Part shown: positions 39,973-48,638 of the stretch, piece by piece | Numbering within the stretch: the stretch's first letter is position 1 | How the letters are laid out: the number at the start of each line of letters is the position of its first letter | Source: Rhodospirillaceae bacterium | GTDB lineage: Bacteria; Pseudomonadota; Alphaproteobacteria; SP197 | Reading direction: 5' to 3' | DNA length: 61,846 nt | Assembly: GCA_002722885.1 (NCBI GenBank) | Contig: PBNE01000009.1 | Location: 1 to 61,846, forward strand | Notes under the pieces: model-generated | What the model saw: the letters and a program-made list of their open reading frames with translations, nothing else | Databases searched by the model: none | Told to the model about the DNA's origin: nothing | Translations under genes and position numbers: made by a program

Positions 39973-41057
39973 GCGGAGAACGGCGATACGACCATCAGGG
40001 TCTGCGCAGGGCAATCGCACTTGTGTTTGTGGCAAGCGGTGCCGACGACGCGACCTCTAATGCTGTTGCCGACATGCTGATCGAAGCCAATCTCTCAGGC
40101 CACGACAGTCATGGCATCCAGATGGTGAAACACTACCTGGAAGGCATGCACGATGATGGCATGAGGCTGGATGCCCGGCCCGAACTGATTCATGATGGCG
40201 AAGCTGTGCTGCGCATCGACGGGCATCTGGCACTCGGCGCGCTGACCGGGGCCTTTGCCATGGAGCATGGCATCGCAGCGGCGCGGCAGCACGGCGTGGC
40301 CTTGGTGGCTCTGGCGAACAGCCATCACCTGGGCCGGATCGGCTACTGGGCGGAGCGTTGCCTGCAAGACGGCCTGGCCTCGCTGCACTTCGTCAATGTC
40401 CATGGCCATCGGCCTCTGGTGGCAGCCTGGGGTGGCCGTCAGGCGCGGTTGGGCACCAATCCGGTTTGCATCGGTGTTCCGGGCACGGACGCGACGGAAC
40501 CCTTCGTGCTGGACATGGCCACAAGCAAGATTGCCTTCGGCAAGGTTGGGGTGGCCTATGACAAGGACGAGACGCTTCCCGATGGCGCAATGATCAGCAA
40601 GACGGGCGAGATGACACGTGATCCCGCGACCATGATCGAGGACGAGTTCGGCGGTGCGCTTCTGTCCATGGGGGAGCACAAGGGCGGCGGGCTAGCCGTG
40701 GTCTGTGAGCTTCTGGCTGGCGCCCTGGCCGGCAATCGTACGATGGTGCCTGAACGCCAGCATGCCAACACGATCATCAACGGCATGCTGTCGATCATCA
40801 TCGATCCCGATGCCTTGGGTGGCTTCGACGCCATGAAGGCCGAAATCGACGGGCTGTATGGCTACATCCGTTCCAGCGAACCGATGGCGGGTCACGACCG
40901 CGTTCTGATTGCCGGCGAGCCGGAGCGCCTCGCTCGCGCTGATCGTCTGGAACATGGCGTGCCGCTGGCCGATGCCGCTTGGGCCGATTTTGTGGAGGCC
41001 GCGGCAAGCCGAGGTGTCGCAGCGGCAGACCTGGAACAGGCCGTCGGCACATCCTGA
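39969..41057 (+). CDS. Malate/lactate-type (Ldh_2) dehydrogenase
   Basis: A 362-residue member of the Ldh_2 (malate/L-lactate/ureidoglycolate) family, an NAD(P)-dependent dehydrogenase not of the Rossmann type. Visible blocks: [43 protein letters not shown] (catalytic His), [23 protein letters not shown], and [19 protein letters not shown]. The substrate cannot be assigned. It overlaps thyX by four bases. The start at 39969 gives a normal length. Confidence 0.87.
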   Translation: MSGERRYDHQGLRRAIALVFVASGADDATSNAVADMLIEANLSGHDSHGIQMVKHYLEGMHDDGMRLDARPELIHDGEAVLRIDGHLALGALTGAFAMEHGIAAARQHGVALVALANSHHLGRIGYWAERCLQDGLASLHFVNVHGHRPLVAAWGGRQARLGTNPVCIGVPGTDATEPFVLDMATSKIAFGKVGVAYDKDETLPDGAMISKTGEMTRDPATMIEDEFGGALLSMGEHKGGGLAVVCELLAGALAGNRTMVPERQHANTIINGMLSIIIDPDALGGFDAMKAEIDGLYGYIRSSEPMAGHDRVLIAGEPERLARADRLEHGVPLADAAWADFVEAAASRGVAAADLEQAVGTS

Positions 41058-41138
41058 CGCGGAGAGCGAAGTTGCCCGTCGCGTAGGCTTGGGGCCACAA
41101 TGGCCGTGTCAGGAAGACAAGTGTTCGGAGTTCCAGGG

Positions 41139-41540
41139 ATGTCCGTGAGCCTCAGGGGCCTGTTGGCAGTGGTTGCCGCCGCGGTGGCCTGCGTTTCAGC
41201 AGCGCCGGCGGCCCATGCCGATTTCACCATCTGCAATGACTTCAAACAGTCCGTGCAGGTGGCTTATGCCAGTCACAACGGTCGGGACTGGGAGTCACAA
41301 GGCTGGTGGACCATCAGACCCAACCGGTGTACAGTACTAGAGCCTGGATCGCTGACCAATCGATTCTATTACGTGTATGCGCGCAGTGCGGACGGCCGCA
41401 CCTTCTGGGGCGGCGACTACTTCTTTTGCACCCATGAACCCAACAGCTTCACGATCGTGGGCGATGTCGACTGCGACATCGGGTTTTTCGAGGTCGACAC
41501 GGGCGACGAGGCGACCTGGACTCAGCGCCTGACACCGTGA
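41139..41540 (+). CDS. DUF1036 secreted protein
   Basis: A 133-residue protein with a signal peptide (MSVSLRGLLAVVAAAVACVSAAPAAHA). The mature part is DUF1036: FTICNDFKQSVQVAYASHN, WESQGWWTIRPNRCTVLE, and CTHEPNSFTI...DC, with conserved Trp, Tyr and Cys residues. Its role is unknown, but the family is widespread in alphaproteobacteria. I start at ATG 41139; the frame is open to 41100 but the signal peptide begins at 41139. Confidence 0.82.
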   Translation: MSVSLRGLLAVVAAAVACVSAAPAAHADFTICNDFKQSVQVAYASHNGRDWESQGWWTIRPNRCTVLEPGSLTNRFYYVYARSADGRTFWGGDYFFCTHEPNSFTIVGDVDCDIGFFEVDTGDEATWTQRLTP

Positions 41541-41544
41541 CGAA

Positions 41545-42651
41545 TTACTGAATCACGATCTTCGGCGCGGCGCGGCTGTTGTCGTCGATGCTGTCGAGCA
41601 CGACCCGCGCGATAACCCGGTAGGATTCGGCATGAGGACCGTCGGGCTCGGCCGCCACGATGGGATAACCGCCGTCCGACGTCTCGCGAATCCGGATATC
41701 GAGGGGAATCTCGCCCAGGAACGGCACGCCCAGCGAGGTCGCTTCGTCGCGTGCGCCGCCGTGAGAAAAGACATCCGTACGGTGGCCGCAGTTGGGGCAG
41801 GTGAAGTGGCTCATGTTCTCGACGATGCCCAGGATCGGCACGTCGACCTTCTTGAACATGTTGAGGCCCTTGCGTGCATCAATCAGGGAAAGATCCTGGG
41901 GAGTCGAAACGATCACCGCACCGGCCAGCGGTGCGCGCTGCGTCAGAGTAAGCTGGGCGTCGCCCGTGCCGGGCGGCATGTCGACGATCATGACATCGAC
42001 CTCACCCCACTCGACCTGGCGCAGCATCTGTTCCAGCGCGCTCTGGACCATCGGGCCGCGCCAGACCATGGGCTGGTCCTCTTCGATCAGAAGGCCGATA
42101 GACATCGCCTTGATTCCATAGGCCTCCTTGGGCCAGAGCTTCTTGCCATCGGTTTCCGGCTTGCCGCTCAGGCCCAGCAGACGCGGGGCGGAGGGACCAT
42201 AGATGTCGGCATCAAGCAGGGCGACCCGCTGGCCGAGGCCTGCGAGAGCCAGCGCGATGTTGGTGGCGGTGGTGGATTTGCCCACGCCGCCCTTGCCGCT
42301 GGCCACCGCCACGATGTGCTTGATTCCGGGGATTCCGTCACGGCCCTCTTTCTGGCTCGGATGGGCGGGTGAGGCTGCTTTCGGGGCTTCCGATCCCGCG
42401 GGCTTGTGGGCCGTGAGAACCGCTGTCACCGAAAGCACGCCCGAAAGCGCGTTGACGGCATCTTCGGCTGCCTTGCGCACCGGTTCCATGGCCTGGCCCT
42501 TGTCGGCTGGGACTTCCATGGCAAAACCGACATTGCCGTCATTCACCACCAGCCCCTTGACCATGCCGAGATCGGTGATGGATCGGCCGCTTTCCGGCTC
42601 AATTACGCCGCCAAGAGCGGTGCGTACTTCGTCTTGCGTCACCCGGGCCAT
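41545..42651 (-). CDS. Mrp/ApbC, iron-sulfur cluster carrier ATPase
   Basis: A 368-residue protein. The N-terminal DUF59/MIP18 domain (MARVTQDEVRTALGGVIEPESGRSITDLGM) is followed by an Ala/Pro-rich linker and the P-loop SGKGGVGKSTTATNIALALA (118-137). GTGDAQLTLTQ and the CPNC pair in FTCPNCGHRT complete the family. Mrp proteins bind and transfer Fe-S clusters to apoproteins. It stands alone on this strand. It converges with the DUF1036 gene, with four bases between stops. Confidence 0.93.
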   Translation of the reverse strand: MARVTQDEVRTALGGVIEPESGRSITDLGMVKGLVVNDGNVGFAMEVPADKGQAMEPVRKAAEDAVNALSGVLSVTAVLTAHKPAGSEAPKAASPAHPSQKEGRDGIPGIKHIVAVASGKGGVGKSTTATNIALALAGLGQRVALLDADIYGPSAPRLLGLSGKPETDGKKLWPKEAYGIKAMSIGLLIEEDQPMVWRGPMVQSALEQMLRQVEWGEVDVMIVDMPPGTGDAQLTLTQRAPLAGAVIVSTPQDLSLIDARKGLNMFKKVDVPILGIVENMSHFTCPNCGHRTDVFSHGGARDEATSLGVPFLGEIPLDIRIRETSDGGYPIVAAEPDGPHAESYRVIARVVLDSIDDNSRAAPKIVIQ

Positions 42652-42823
42652 GGGTACTCCTTCAACACTGGATGGTGATCTGCGACCGCCCTGTTAGGTG
42701 TCCGGTCGCGTTGCGGCAGTGAACGCACTGACATATAAGCCTTGATCTCATAGCAGCAACCCACACTTAAAGCCCCAGAAGCGTCAAAATGACGCCCGAC
42801 GAGGCTCAGACGAGGCGGACAAC

Positions 42824-43882
42824 ATGCCCTGGAACAATCAAGGCGGCGGCTGGCAAGGCGGCGGTAATGACGGTGGTCCCTGGGGCCGCGGCCCATCAGG
42901 TGGCGGCGGAGCTCAGCCCCCCGACCTGGAAGACCTGATCCGCAAGATGCAGGACAGGGGCAAACGCTTCATGCCCGGTGGTTTCGGTGGCGCCAAGGGC
43001 ATCATGATCGTTCTTGCGGTTCTCATTCTGGTCTGGCTGGCCAGTGGCATCTACCGCGTCGACACCAACGAGCAGGGCGTTGAGCTTGTCTTCGGTAAAT
43101 GGGTCTCCACGACCGATCCTGGACTGGATTACAATTTTCCCGCTCCGATCGGCGAGGTCTACACACCGGCGGTCACAGAGATTCAGCAATTCACTGTGGG
43201 AACGACACCGACCCAGAGTCTTATGCTGACGGGCGATGAAAACATCATTGACGTGAAGTTCGTGGTGAAGTGGAAGATCCAGGATGCCGGCATGTTCCTC
43301 TTCAACGTGGCCGATCCTGAAGGCACCACGGTGAGGATTGCCGAGAGCGCCATGCGACAGGTGATCGGCCAAACGGCGCTTGCCACGGCTCTGGCCGAGG
43401 GCCGTGCAACCGTCGAGCAGGAGACCCTCGCCCTGATGCAGGGGCGTCTTGATGATTATGGCGCTGGAGTCCTGATCACCCAGGTCGAACTGCAGAACGT
43501 GGATCCGCCTGCAGCGGTGATCGATGCGTTCCGTGACGTTCAGGCCGCGCGTGCGGACCAGGAGCGTTCAATCAACGAGGCGCAGGCCTACCAGAACCAG
43601 ATTGTCCCTGTGGCCCGTGGTGAATCACAGCGCATGATCCAGGAGGCCGAGGCTTACAAGGAGCAGGTGATCAACAATGCAGAGGGCGACGCCGCCCGCT
43701 TCCTCTCGGTCTACAACGAGTACGTTCAGGCCAAGGATGTCACAGAGCGCCGCATCTATCTCGAGACGATGGAAGAGGTGCTGCGCGACATGGAAAAGAT
43801 CGTGATCGACGACGGCGCATCGGGCAGTCAGGGCGTTGTGCCCTACCTGCCGCTCGATCAGCTGCGACGCACGGCAGAGTAG
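42824..43882 (+). CDS. hflK: HflK, membrane protease regulator subunit
   Basis: One half of the HflKC complex that surrounds FtsH. It has 352 residues, a Gly/Gln/Trp-rich cytoplasmic N-terminus (PWNNQGGGWQGGGNDGGPWG), a membrane segment (about 64-81) and a periplasmic SPFH/band-7 domain (GVELVFGKWVSTTDPGLDYNFPAPIG). A coiled C-terminal region follows (AYKEQVINNAEGDAARF). It is 12 bases before hflC in an operon. Confidence 0.94.
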   Translation: MPWNNQGGGWQGGGNDGGPWGRGPSGGGGAQPPDLEDLIRKMQDRGKRFMPGGFGGAKGIMIVLAVLILVWLASGIYRVDTNEQGVELVFGKWVSTTDPGLDYNFPAPIGEVYTPAVTEIQQFTVGTTPTQSLMLTGDENIIDVKFVVKWKIQDAGMFLFNVADPEGTTVRIAESAMRQVIGQTALATALAEGRATVEQETLALMQGRLDDYGAGVLITQVELQNVDPPAAVIDAFRDVQAARADQERSINEAQAYQNQIVPVARGESQRMIQEAEAYKEQVINNAEGDAARFLSVYNEYVQAKDVTERRIYLETMEEVLRDMEKIVIDDGASGSQGVVPYLPLDQLRRTAE

Positions 43883-43894
43883 GGGACAGAGATC

Positions 43895-44803
43895 ATGGGA
43901 TTCAAAACCATTATGGTTGTCGCCGGCGTTGCCATCGTTCTGATCGTTGGCTCGATGTCAGTCTTCACCATCGCAGAGTACGAACAGGGCATCGTGGTCC
44001 AGTTCGGTGATCCGCGCCGCGTGGAGACCGAACCCGGTCTGGAGTTCAAATGGCCCTGGCAGGACGTCATCTACTATGACAAGCGTGTTCTGCAGGTCGA
44101 TGGTGAGCCCGAGCAGGTCACCGCGTCTGATCAGAAGCGCCTTGTGGTCGATGCCTTCGCTCTGTACCGCATCGTCGATCCGCTGATGTTCAAGAATGCG
44201 GCCCAGTCGATCGAGAACTTCCGGCCCCTGATGTTGCAGGCGCTAACCGCGACCCTGCGCGAGAACATCGGTCGCGTTCCTCTGGTGGATGTCGTGTCCG
44301 GCGAACGTCAGGCGCTGATGGACGAGGTCCGAGAGGCCATGGTGACCGCGACCAATCGGTTCGGCATTGAGGTTGTTGATGTCCGGATCAAGCGGACGGA
44401 CCTGCCGCAGGAAAACAGCGAGGCGATCTATCGTCGGATGCAGACCGAACGTGAGCGTGAGGCGAGCGAGATTCGCGCTGAGGGTGAAGAGCAGGCACTG
44501 CGTATTCGCGCAGAGGCCGACAGAACCCGGACGGTTCTGATCTCCGAAGCTCAGCGGACGTCCGAGATCCTTCGCGGTGAAGGCGATGGTGAGGTCGTGC
44601 GGATCTTTGCTGAAGCCTTCGGTCAGGATGTCGAGTTCTTCACATTCTACCGCACCATGCAGGCCTATCGGGAAGCCCTGAATGCCGATGACACCACGCT
44701 TGTGATGTCACCAGACGGCGACTTCCTTCGCTTCCTAAACAGCTTTGAGGGCATGGGCGTTGGCGGTGAGGCCGGAACCGGACGTTCGGACAACGGCAAC
44801 TGA
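43895..44803 (+). CDS. hflC: HflC, membrane protease regulator subunit
   Basis: Partner of HflK, 302 residues with one N-terminal membrane segment and a band-7 domain: FTIAEYEQGIVVQFGDPRRVETEPGLEFKWP. Later come GIEVVDVRIKRTDLPQENSEAIYRRM and the C-terminal helix FTFYRTMQAYREALNADDTTLVMSPDGDFLRFL. The stop is followed by DUF2065 and degP, the conserved order in alphaproteobacteria. Confidence 0.94.
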   Translation: MGFKTIMVVAGVAIVLIVGSMSVFTIAEYEQGIVVQFGDPRRVETEPGLEFKWPWQDVIYYDKRVLQVDGEPEQVTASDQKRLVVDAFALYRIVDPLMFKNAAQSIENFRPLMLQALTATLRENIGRVPLVDVVSGERQALMDEVREAMVTATNRFGIEVVDVRIKRTDLPQENSEAIYRRMQTEREREASEIRAEGEEQALRIRAEADRTRTVLISEAQRTSEILRGEGDGEVVRIFAEAFGQDVEFFTFYRTMQAYREALNADDTTLVMSPDGDFLRFLNSFEGMGVGGEAGTGRSDNGN

Positions 44804-44852
44804 CTGGAAGACCGGGCATCCGACAGTAGGTTTCGAGCGTATCTAGCGTGCC

Positions 44853-45038
44853 ATGACGGACCTGATCACGGCTGTCGCTATCGCATTGTTTATCGAAGGT
44901 GCGGCCTATGCGCTGTTCCCTCGTGCGATGAAGCGGGCCATGGTGCAGGTGCTGGCGCAACCGGCATCCACCTTGCGAGCCGTGGGGCTCGTGGTGGCGT
45001 TGGCGGCGGTGGTGTTTGTCTGGCTGCTGCGCGGATAA
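44853..45038 (+). CDS. DUF2065 small membrane protein
   Basis: A 61-residue protein with two membrane segments: MTDLITAVAIALFIEGAAYALFP and LRAVGLVVALAAVVFVWLL, joined by RAMKRAMVQVLAQPASTL. This matches the DUF2065 family usually found between hflC and degP. Function unknown. Confidence 0.8.
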   Translation: MTDLITAVAIALFIEGAAYALFPRAMKRAMVQVLAQPASTLRAVGLVVALAAVVFVWLLRG

Positions 45039-45094
45039 CGCGCTGTTGCCCGGGTTTTCCTTGATGGTCTATGACGCAACTGGGTGATTTCGTG

Positions 45095-46546
45095 ATGACG
45101 CAACGGATGTTCGGTTTCTTGTTGGCCCTGGTGATGCTGCCCTTTGTGGCGCATCCTTTTGCGGCGGAAGCCCGCGGAACTCCGGAGAGTTTTGCCGATC
45201 TGGCTGAAGCGCTGACTCCGGCAGTCGTGTCGATCTCGACCGAAAGTTACGTCGGAAACGGAGAGAGTTTCCACGGCGTTCCCGAAGGCACGCCGTTCGA
45301 TGAGTTCTTCGAGGATTTCTTCAATCGTTACGGCGATGATGCGCCCCAGCAGAGCCTGCCGACCTCCTTGGGTTCCGGCTTCATCATCTCGGCCGAAGGG
45401 CATGTAGTCACCAACGTCCACGTGATCGAGGCGGCCGACAAAATCATCGTGCGACTGAACGACGACCGTGAGTATGAAGCCGAGGTTCTGGGCGCCGATC
45501 CCAAGACAGACATTGCCCTGCTCAAGATCGAGGCGGACGAAGATCTTCCGTTTGTATCCTTCGGCGATTCCGATGTTGTGCGCGTGGGCGATTGGGCGCT
45601 CGCCATCGGCAACCCGTTCGGCTTCGGCAGCTCGGTGACTGCGGGCATCATTTCGGCCCGCCAGCGTGACATCAACTCCGGCCCCTATGACGAGTTCCTG
45701 CAGACCGACGCGCCGATCAACCGCGGCAATTCCGGCGGCCCGCTGTTCAACATGGATGGCGAGGTCATCGGTGTGAACACGGCGATCTACTCGCCGTCCG
45801 GCGGTTCGGTCGGCATCGGCTTTGCCGTGCCGTCGAACATCGTTGAACGCGTCATCGACCAGCTTAGCGAGTTCGGACGCACCCGCCGCGGCTGGTTGGG
45901 CGTTCGTATCCAGAGCATTTCGCCCGAGATTGCCGAAGGTTTCGGCCTTCCGTCCGATGAGGGTGCCTTGGTCGCCAGCGTGACGCCGCATGGTCCGGCG
46001 GAGGTGGCGGGTCTTGAGGCCGGTGATGTCATCATCCTTTTCAACGGTGAAGACATCGAAGAGATGAGCGAACTGCCGCGCGCGGTTGCCGAGACCGAGG
46101 TCGACACGGCTGTCGAGGTCGTCGTGATCCGCGCTGGTGAAGAGATGACGTTTGAGGTTGTTCTGGGGGAGCTCGAAGAGTTTGAAGAACAGCTCGCGGC
46201 CCAGAACGGTGGTGGTGACAGCGGGGCCGACAAGACCAAGCCCAGCAGCGAGGAGTTGCTCGGCATGTCGCTGCGTTCGGCGACGCCTGATCTGGCGCAG
46301 CAGTTCGGCCGGTCGCCCGACACCGAGGGTCTTCTGGTTCTGGAACTGAAGTCCGGTGGCCCGGCGGCGCGCGCCGGCCTGCAGCCCGGTGACTTGATTC
46401 TCGATGTCGGCAAGGTGGCGGTCGAGACCGCCGAAGAGTTCGCTGCCGAGATCGTGGCCGCGCAGGAGCGTGATGCCCGGTCGGTCGTGCTTCGTGTCGA
46501 CCGTGACGACAATCCCCAGTTCCTGGCTGTCCAGCTCGACGAGTGA
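45095..46546 (+). CDS. degP: DegP/Do-type periplasmic serine protease
   Basis: HtrA-family protease/chaperone, 483 residues from ATG 45095, with a signal peptide (about 1-26). An earlier ATG at 45071 is also possible. The triad is visible as H109 (TNVHVIEA), D139 (DPKTDIALLK) and S213 (RGNSGGPLFN). Two PDZ domains follow: about 245-335 (GWLGVRIQSISPEIAEGFG) and about 390-480 (GLLVLELKSGGPAARAGLQPGDLILDV). It degrades misfolded envelope proteins and works with the HflKC/FtsH group. The stop converges with serB eight bases away. Confidence 0.95.
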   Translation: MTQRMFGFLLALVMLPFVAHPFAAEARGTPESFADLAEALTPAVVSISTESYVGNGESFHGVPEGTPFDEFFEDFFNRYGDDAPQQSLPTSLGSGFIISAEGHVVTNVHVIEAADKIIVRLNDDREYEAEVLGADPKTDIALLKIEADEDLPFVSFGDSDVVRVGDWALAIGNPFGFGSSVTAGIISARQRDINSGPYDEFLQTDAPINRGNSGGPLFNMDGEVIGVNTAIYSPSGGSVGIGFAVPSNIVERVIDQLSEFGRTRRGWLGVRIQSISPEIAEGFGLPSDEGALVASVTPHGPAEVAGLEAGDVIILFNGEDIEEMSELPRAVAETEVDTAVEVVVIRAGEEMTFEVVLGELEEFEEQLAAQNGGGDSGADKTKPSSEELLGMSLRSATPDLAQQFGRSPDTEGLLVLELKSGGPAARAGLQPGDLILDVGKVAVETAEEFAAEIVAAQERDARSVVLRVDRDDNPQFLAVQLDE

Positions 46547-46553
46547 TCCCGGT

Positions 46554-47438
46554 TCAGTCGGGTCGGGCAAACTCGGCTTTGCTGTAGCCCTGGAAGAACA
46601 GCAGGGTCGTCAGGTCGCCGTGGTCGACTGCCATGTCGGCGGCTGCCACCGCAGCAGGGACGCCGTGATAGGCGACTCCGGTGCCGGCGTGAGACAGCAT
46701 CGCGCAATCGTTCGAGCCATCGCCGACCGTGATCGTTTCTGACGGCGACAGGCCGTATTCGCGGGCGATCTGGTTAAGGAATGTCCGTTTGGCGTCCCGG
46801 TCAAGGATCGGCTCGGCAACCTTGCCTGTCAACACACCGTTTTCGGTCAACAGTGTGTTGGCATGGTGGATGTCGAAGCCAACCTGGGCGGTGACCCGTT
46901 GGGTGAACCAGGTGAATCCGCCGGAAACAAGGGCGGTTATCGCACCGTGTTGACGCATGGTCGCGATCAGGGTCTTCGCCCCTGGCGTGGTGGCGATGTC
47001 GTGGTCCCAGGTGTCCTGCAACAGGCTTTCGGGGACGCCCTTTATCAGTCCGACCCGTTCGCGCAGAGAGTCGCTGAAATTGAGCTCGCCCCGTATGCTG
47101 CGCGCGGTGATCGCGGCGACCTTGTCGCCCAGCCCGGCGCGGGCCGCCAGGACATCAATGCACTCGACGGTGATGAACGTGGAATCCATATCGCCAACCA
47201 ACAGCTTCTTGCGCCGGCCATGGATCGGCTGCACCGCCCGATCGACAGCGTGGTCACCAACGACGTCGGCAAGCACGGACTCCACACGGTCTAGTAGACG
47301 CGACGGGACAATGATATCCGCAGCGCGGTCGGCTTGCAGCCACGATACAGAAACGTCGAGCCATCGTGCGGTTTCAAGCACCAGTGGCTCCAGGGCCGAA
47401 TCTTCGGCCGGTGTGACGAGGGTGACGACATGGACCAT
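46554..47438 (-). CDS. serB: SerB, phosphoserine phosphatase
   Basis: Last step of serine synthesis. It has 294 residues from ATG 47438. An N-terminal region (VHVVTLVTPAEDSALEPL) resembles ACT-like extensions. The HAD catalytic part begins KKLLVGDMDSTFITVECID with the D-x-D-S-T nucleophile motif, then LVSGGFTWFTQ and the metal-binding ITVGDGSNDCAML. The start faces miaA with 13 bases between start codons. Confidence 0.93.
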   Translation of the reverse strand: MVHVVTLVTPAEDSALEPLVLETARWLDVSVSWLQADRAADIIVPSRLLDRVESVLADVVGDHAVDRAVQPIHGRRKKLLVGDMDSTFITVECIDVLAARAGLGDKVAAITARSIRGELNFSDSLRERVGLIKGVPESLLQDTWDHDIATTPGAKTLIATMRQHGAITALVSGGFTWFTQRVTAQVGFDIHHANTLLTENGVLTGKVAEPILDRDAKRTFLNQIAREYGLSPSETITVGDGSNDCAMLSHAGTGVAYHGVPAAVAAADMAVDHGDLTTLLFFQGYSKAEFARPD

Positions 47439-47451
47439 GACGGGACCGTAG

Positions 47452-48411
47452 GTGGTGGTTGAGGCAGGGACAAGCGCTGCGGTGATCGTGCTGGGTGGCC
47501 CGACTGCATCAGGCAAGTCGGGGCTCGCTTTGCGCTTGGCTCAGGCGTTTGACGGCACGCTGATCAATGCCGACAGCATGCAGGTTTACTGGGATCTACG
47601 GATCCTCACGGCGCGGCCGATGCCGGACGATGAAGCAGCGGCACCGCATGAACTTTATGGCGTGATGGATGCCGCAGACCGCTGTTCCGTCGGCCTGTGG
47701 CATCAGATGGCGCGGCAGGCGGCTGATGAGGCTGCCGGTGCGGGGCGGCTGCCCATCCTTGTCGGCGGCACCGGGTTCTATCTTCATGCCTTCCTGCATG
47801 GGATATCTCCTATACCGGAAACACCATCTGACATTCGCGCAGCGATGAGCGAGCGCATGGCCGCATGCGGTCCGGCCCCGCTTCATGCCGAGCTCCGCTC
47901 GTGTGACCCCGACCTCGCGGCGCAGCTTGAACCCGGCGACAGCCAGCGTATCCAGCGTGCTCTTGAGGTCTTTGAGGCGACCGGAACCCCCTTGTCGCAA
48001 TGGCAAAGGAAACCACGCGAAGGCGGCTGGGAGGGCCCCGTGCTGAGCTTTTCTCTGGTGCCGCCGCGCGAGGCGCTTTACCGGCTGTGTGACCAGCGCT
48101 TCGGTATGATGATCGAGGCCGGTGCGCTCGATGAGGTGCGGGATTTGATGAAACGCTCGCTCAATCGGTCGCTGCCTGCCATGCGCGCGCTGGGTGTGCC
48201 GCATCTGATGGCGCATCTCGAGGGCTCGCTGTCACTCGATGACGCGATGGAGCGAGCGAGGACCGGAACGCGTCGTTATGCGAAGAGACAGTTGACCTGG
48301 TTTCGCAACCAGATACCTGATGCGGAACAGGCCGAAGGGTTCGGCTTTGATGGTGCCGGCGAGCGAATTCTGGAGGTTGCGGCCCGGTTTCTGGAGCGAA
48401 TTTCGGCCTGA
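47452..48411 (+). CDS. miaA: MiaA, tRNA dimethylallyltransferase
   Basis: Adds the isopentenyl group to A37 of tRNAs reading U-starting codons. It has 319 residues. The GTG at 47452 is used, giving MVVEAGTSAAVIVLGGPTASGKSGLALRLAQ with the P-loop GPTASGKS. Other family blocks are NADSMQVYWDLRILTARP, LPILVGGTGFYL and GTRRYAKRQLTWFRNQ. The start lies 13 bases from serB in divergent orientation, so the promoter must overlap coding sequence. Confidence 0.94.
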   Translation: MVVEAGTSAAVIVLGGPTASGKSGLALRLAQAFDGTLINADSMQVYWDLRILTARPMPDDEAAAPHELYGVMDAADRCSVGLWHQMARQAADEAAGAGRLPILVGGTGFYLHAFLHGISPIPETPSDIRAAMSERMAACGPAPLHAELRSCDPDLAAQLEPGDSQRIQRALEVFEATGTPLSQWQRKPREGGWEGPVLSFSLVPPREALYRLCDQRFGMMIEAGALDEVRDLMKRSLNRSLPAMRALGVPHLMAHLEGSLSLDDAMERARTGTRRYAKRQLTWFRNQIPDAEQAEGFGFDGAGERILEVAARFLERISA

Positions 48412-48638
48412 AACCCGGAATTTTGGTCGAAATTGGTCCGAATGGGCCGGAGATGGCTTGATTCCGCTTGATCAGCCTTTGCACTAGCGCTTAGTTTCCG
48501 CCCCCTGCAAGGGCGCATGGCGAAAAGCCGTGGTGCTTTGTCATGCCTGAGATGAGGTTCAAGGCTCTTGCGGATTCCCTGCAACGACGCAACGCATCCC
48601 AGGGTCGACAGGCTGGCCCCGCACTGGAGGACGACACC

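Noticed and set aside
44906..46570. A 554-codon minus-strand frame opposite degP
   Set aside because: The protease on the plus strand has its full triad and PDZ domains; the antisense frame has no recognisable feature.
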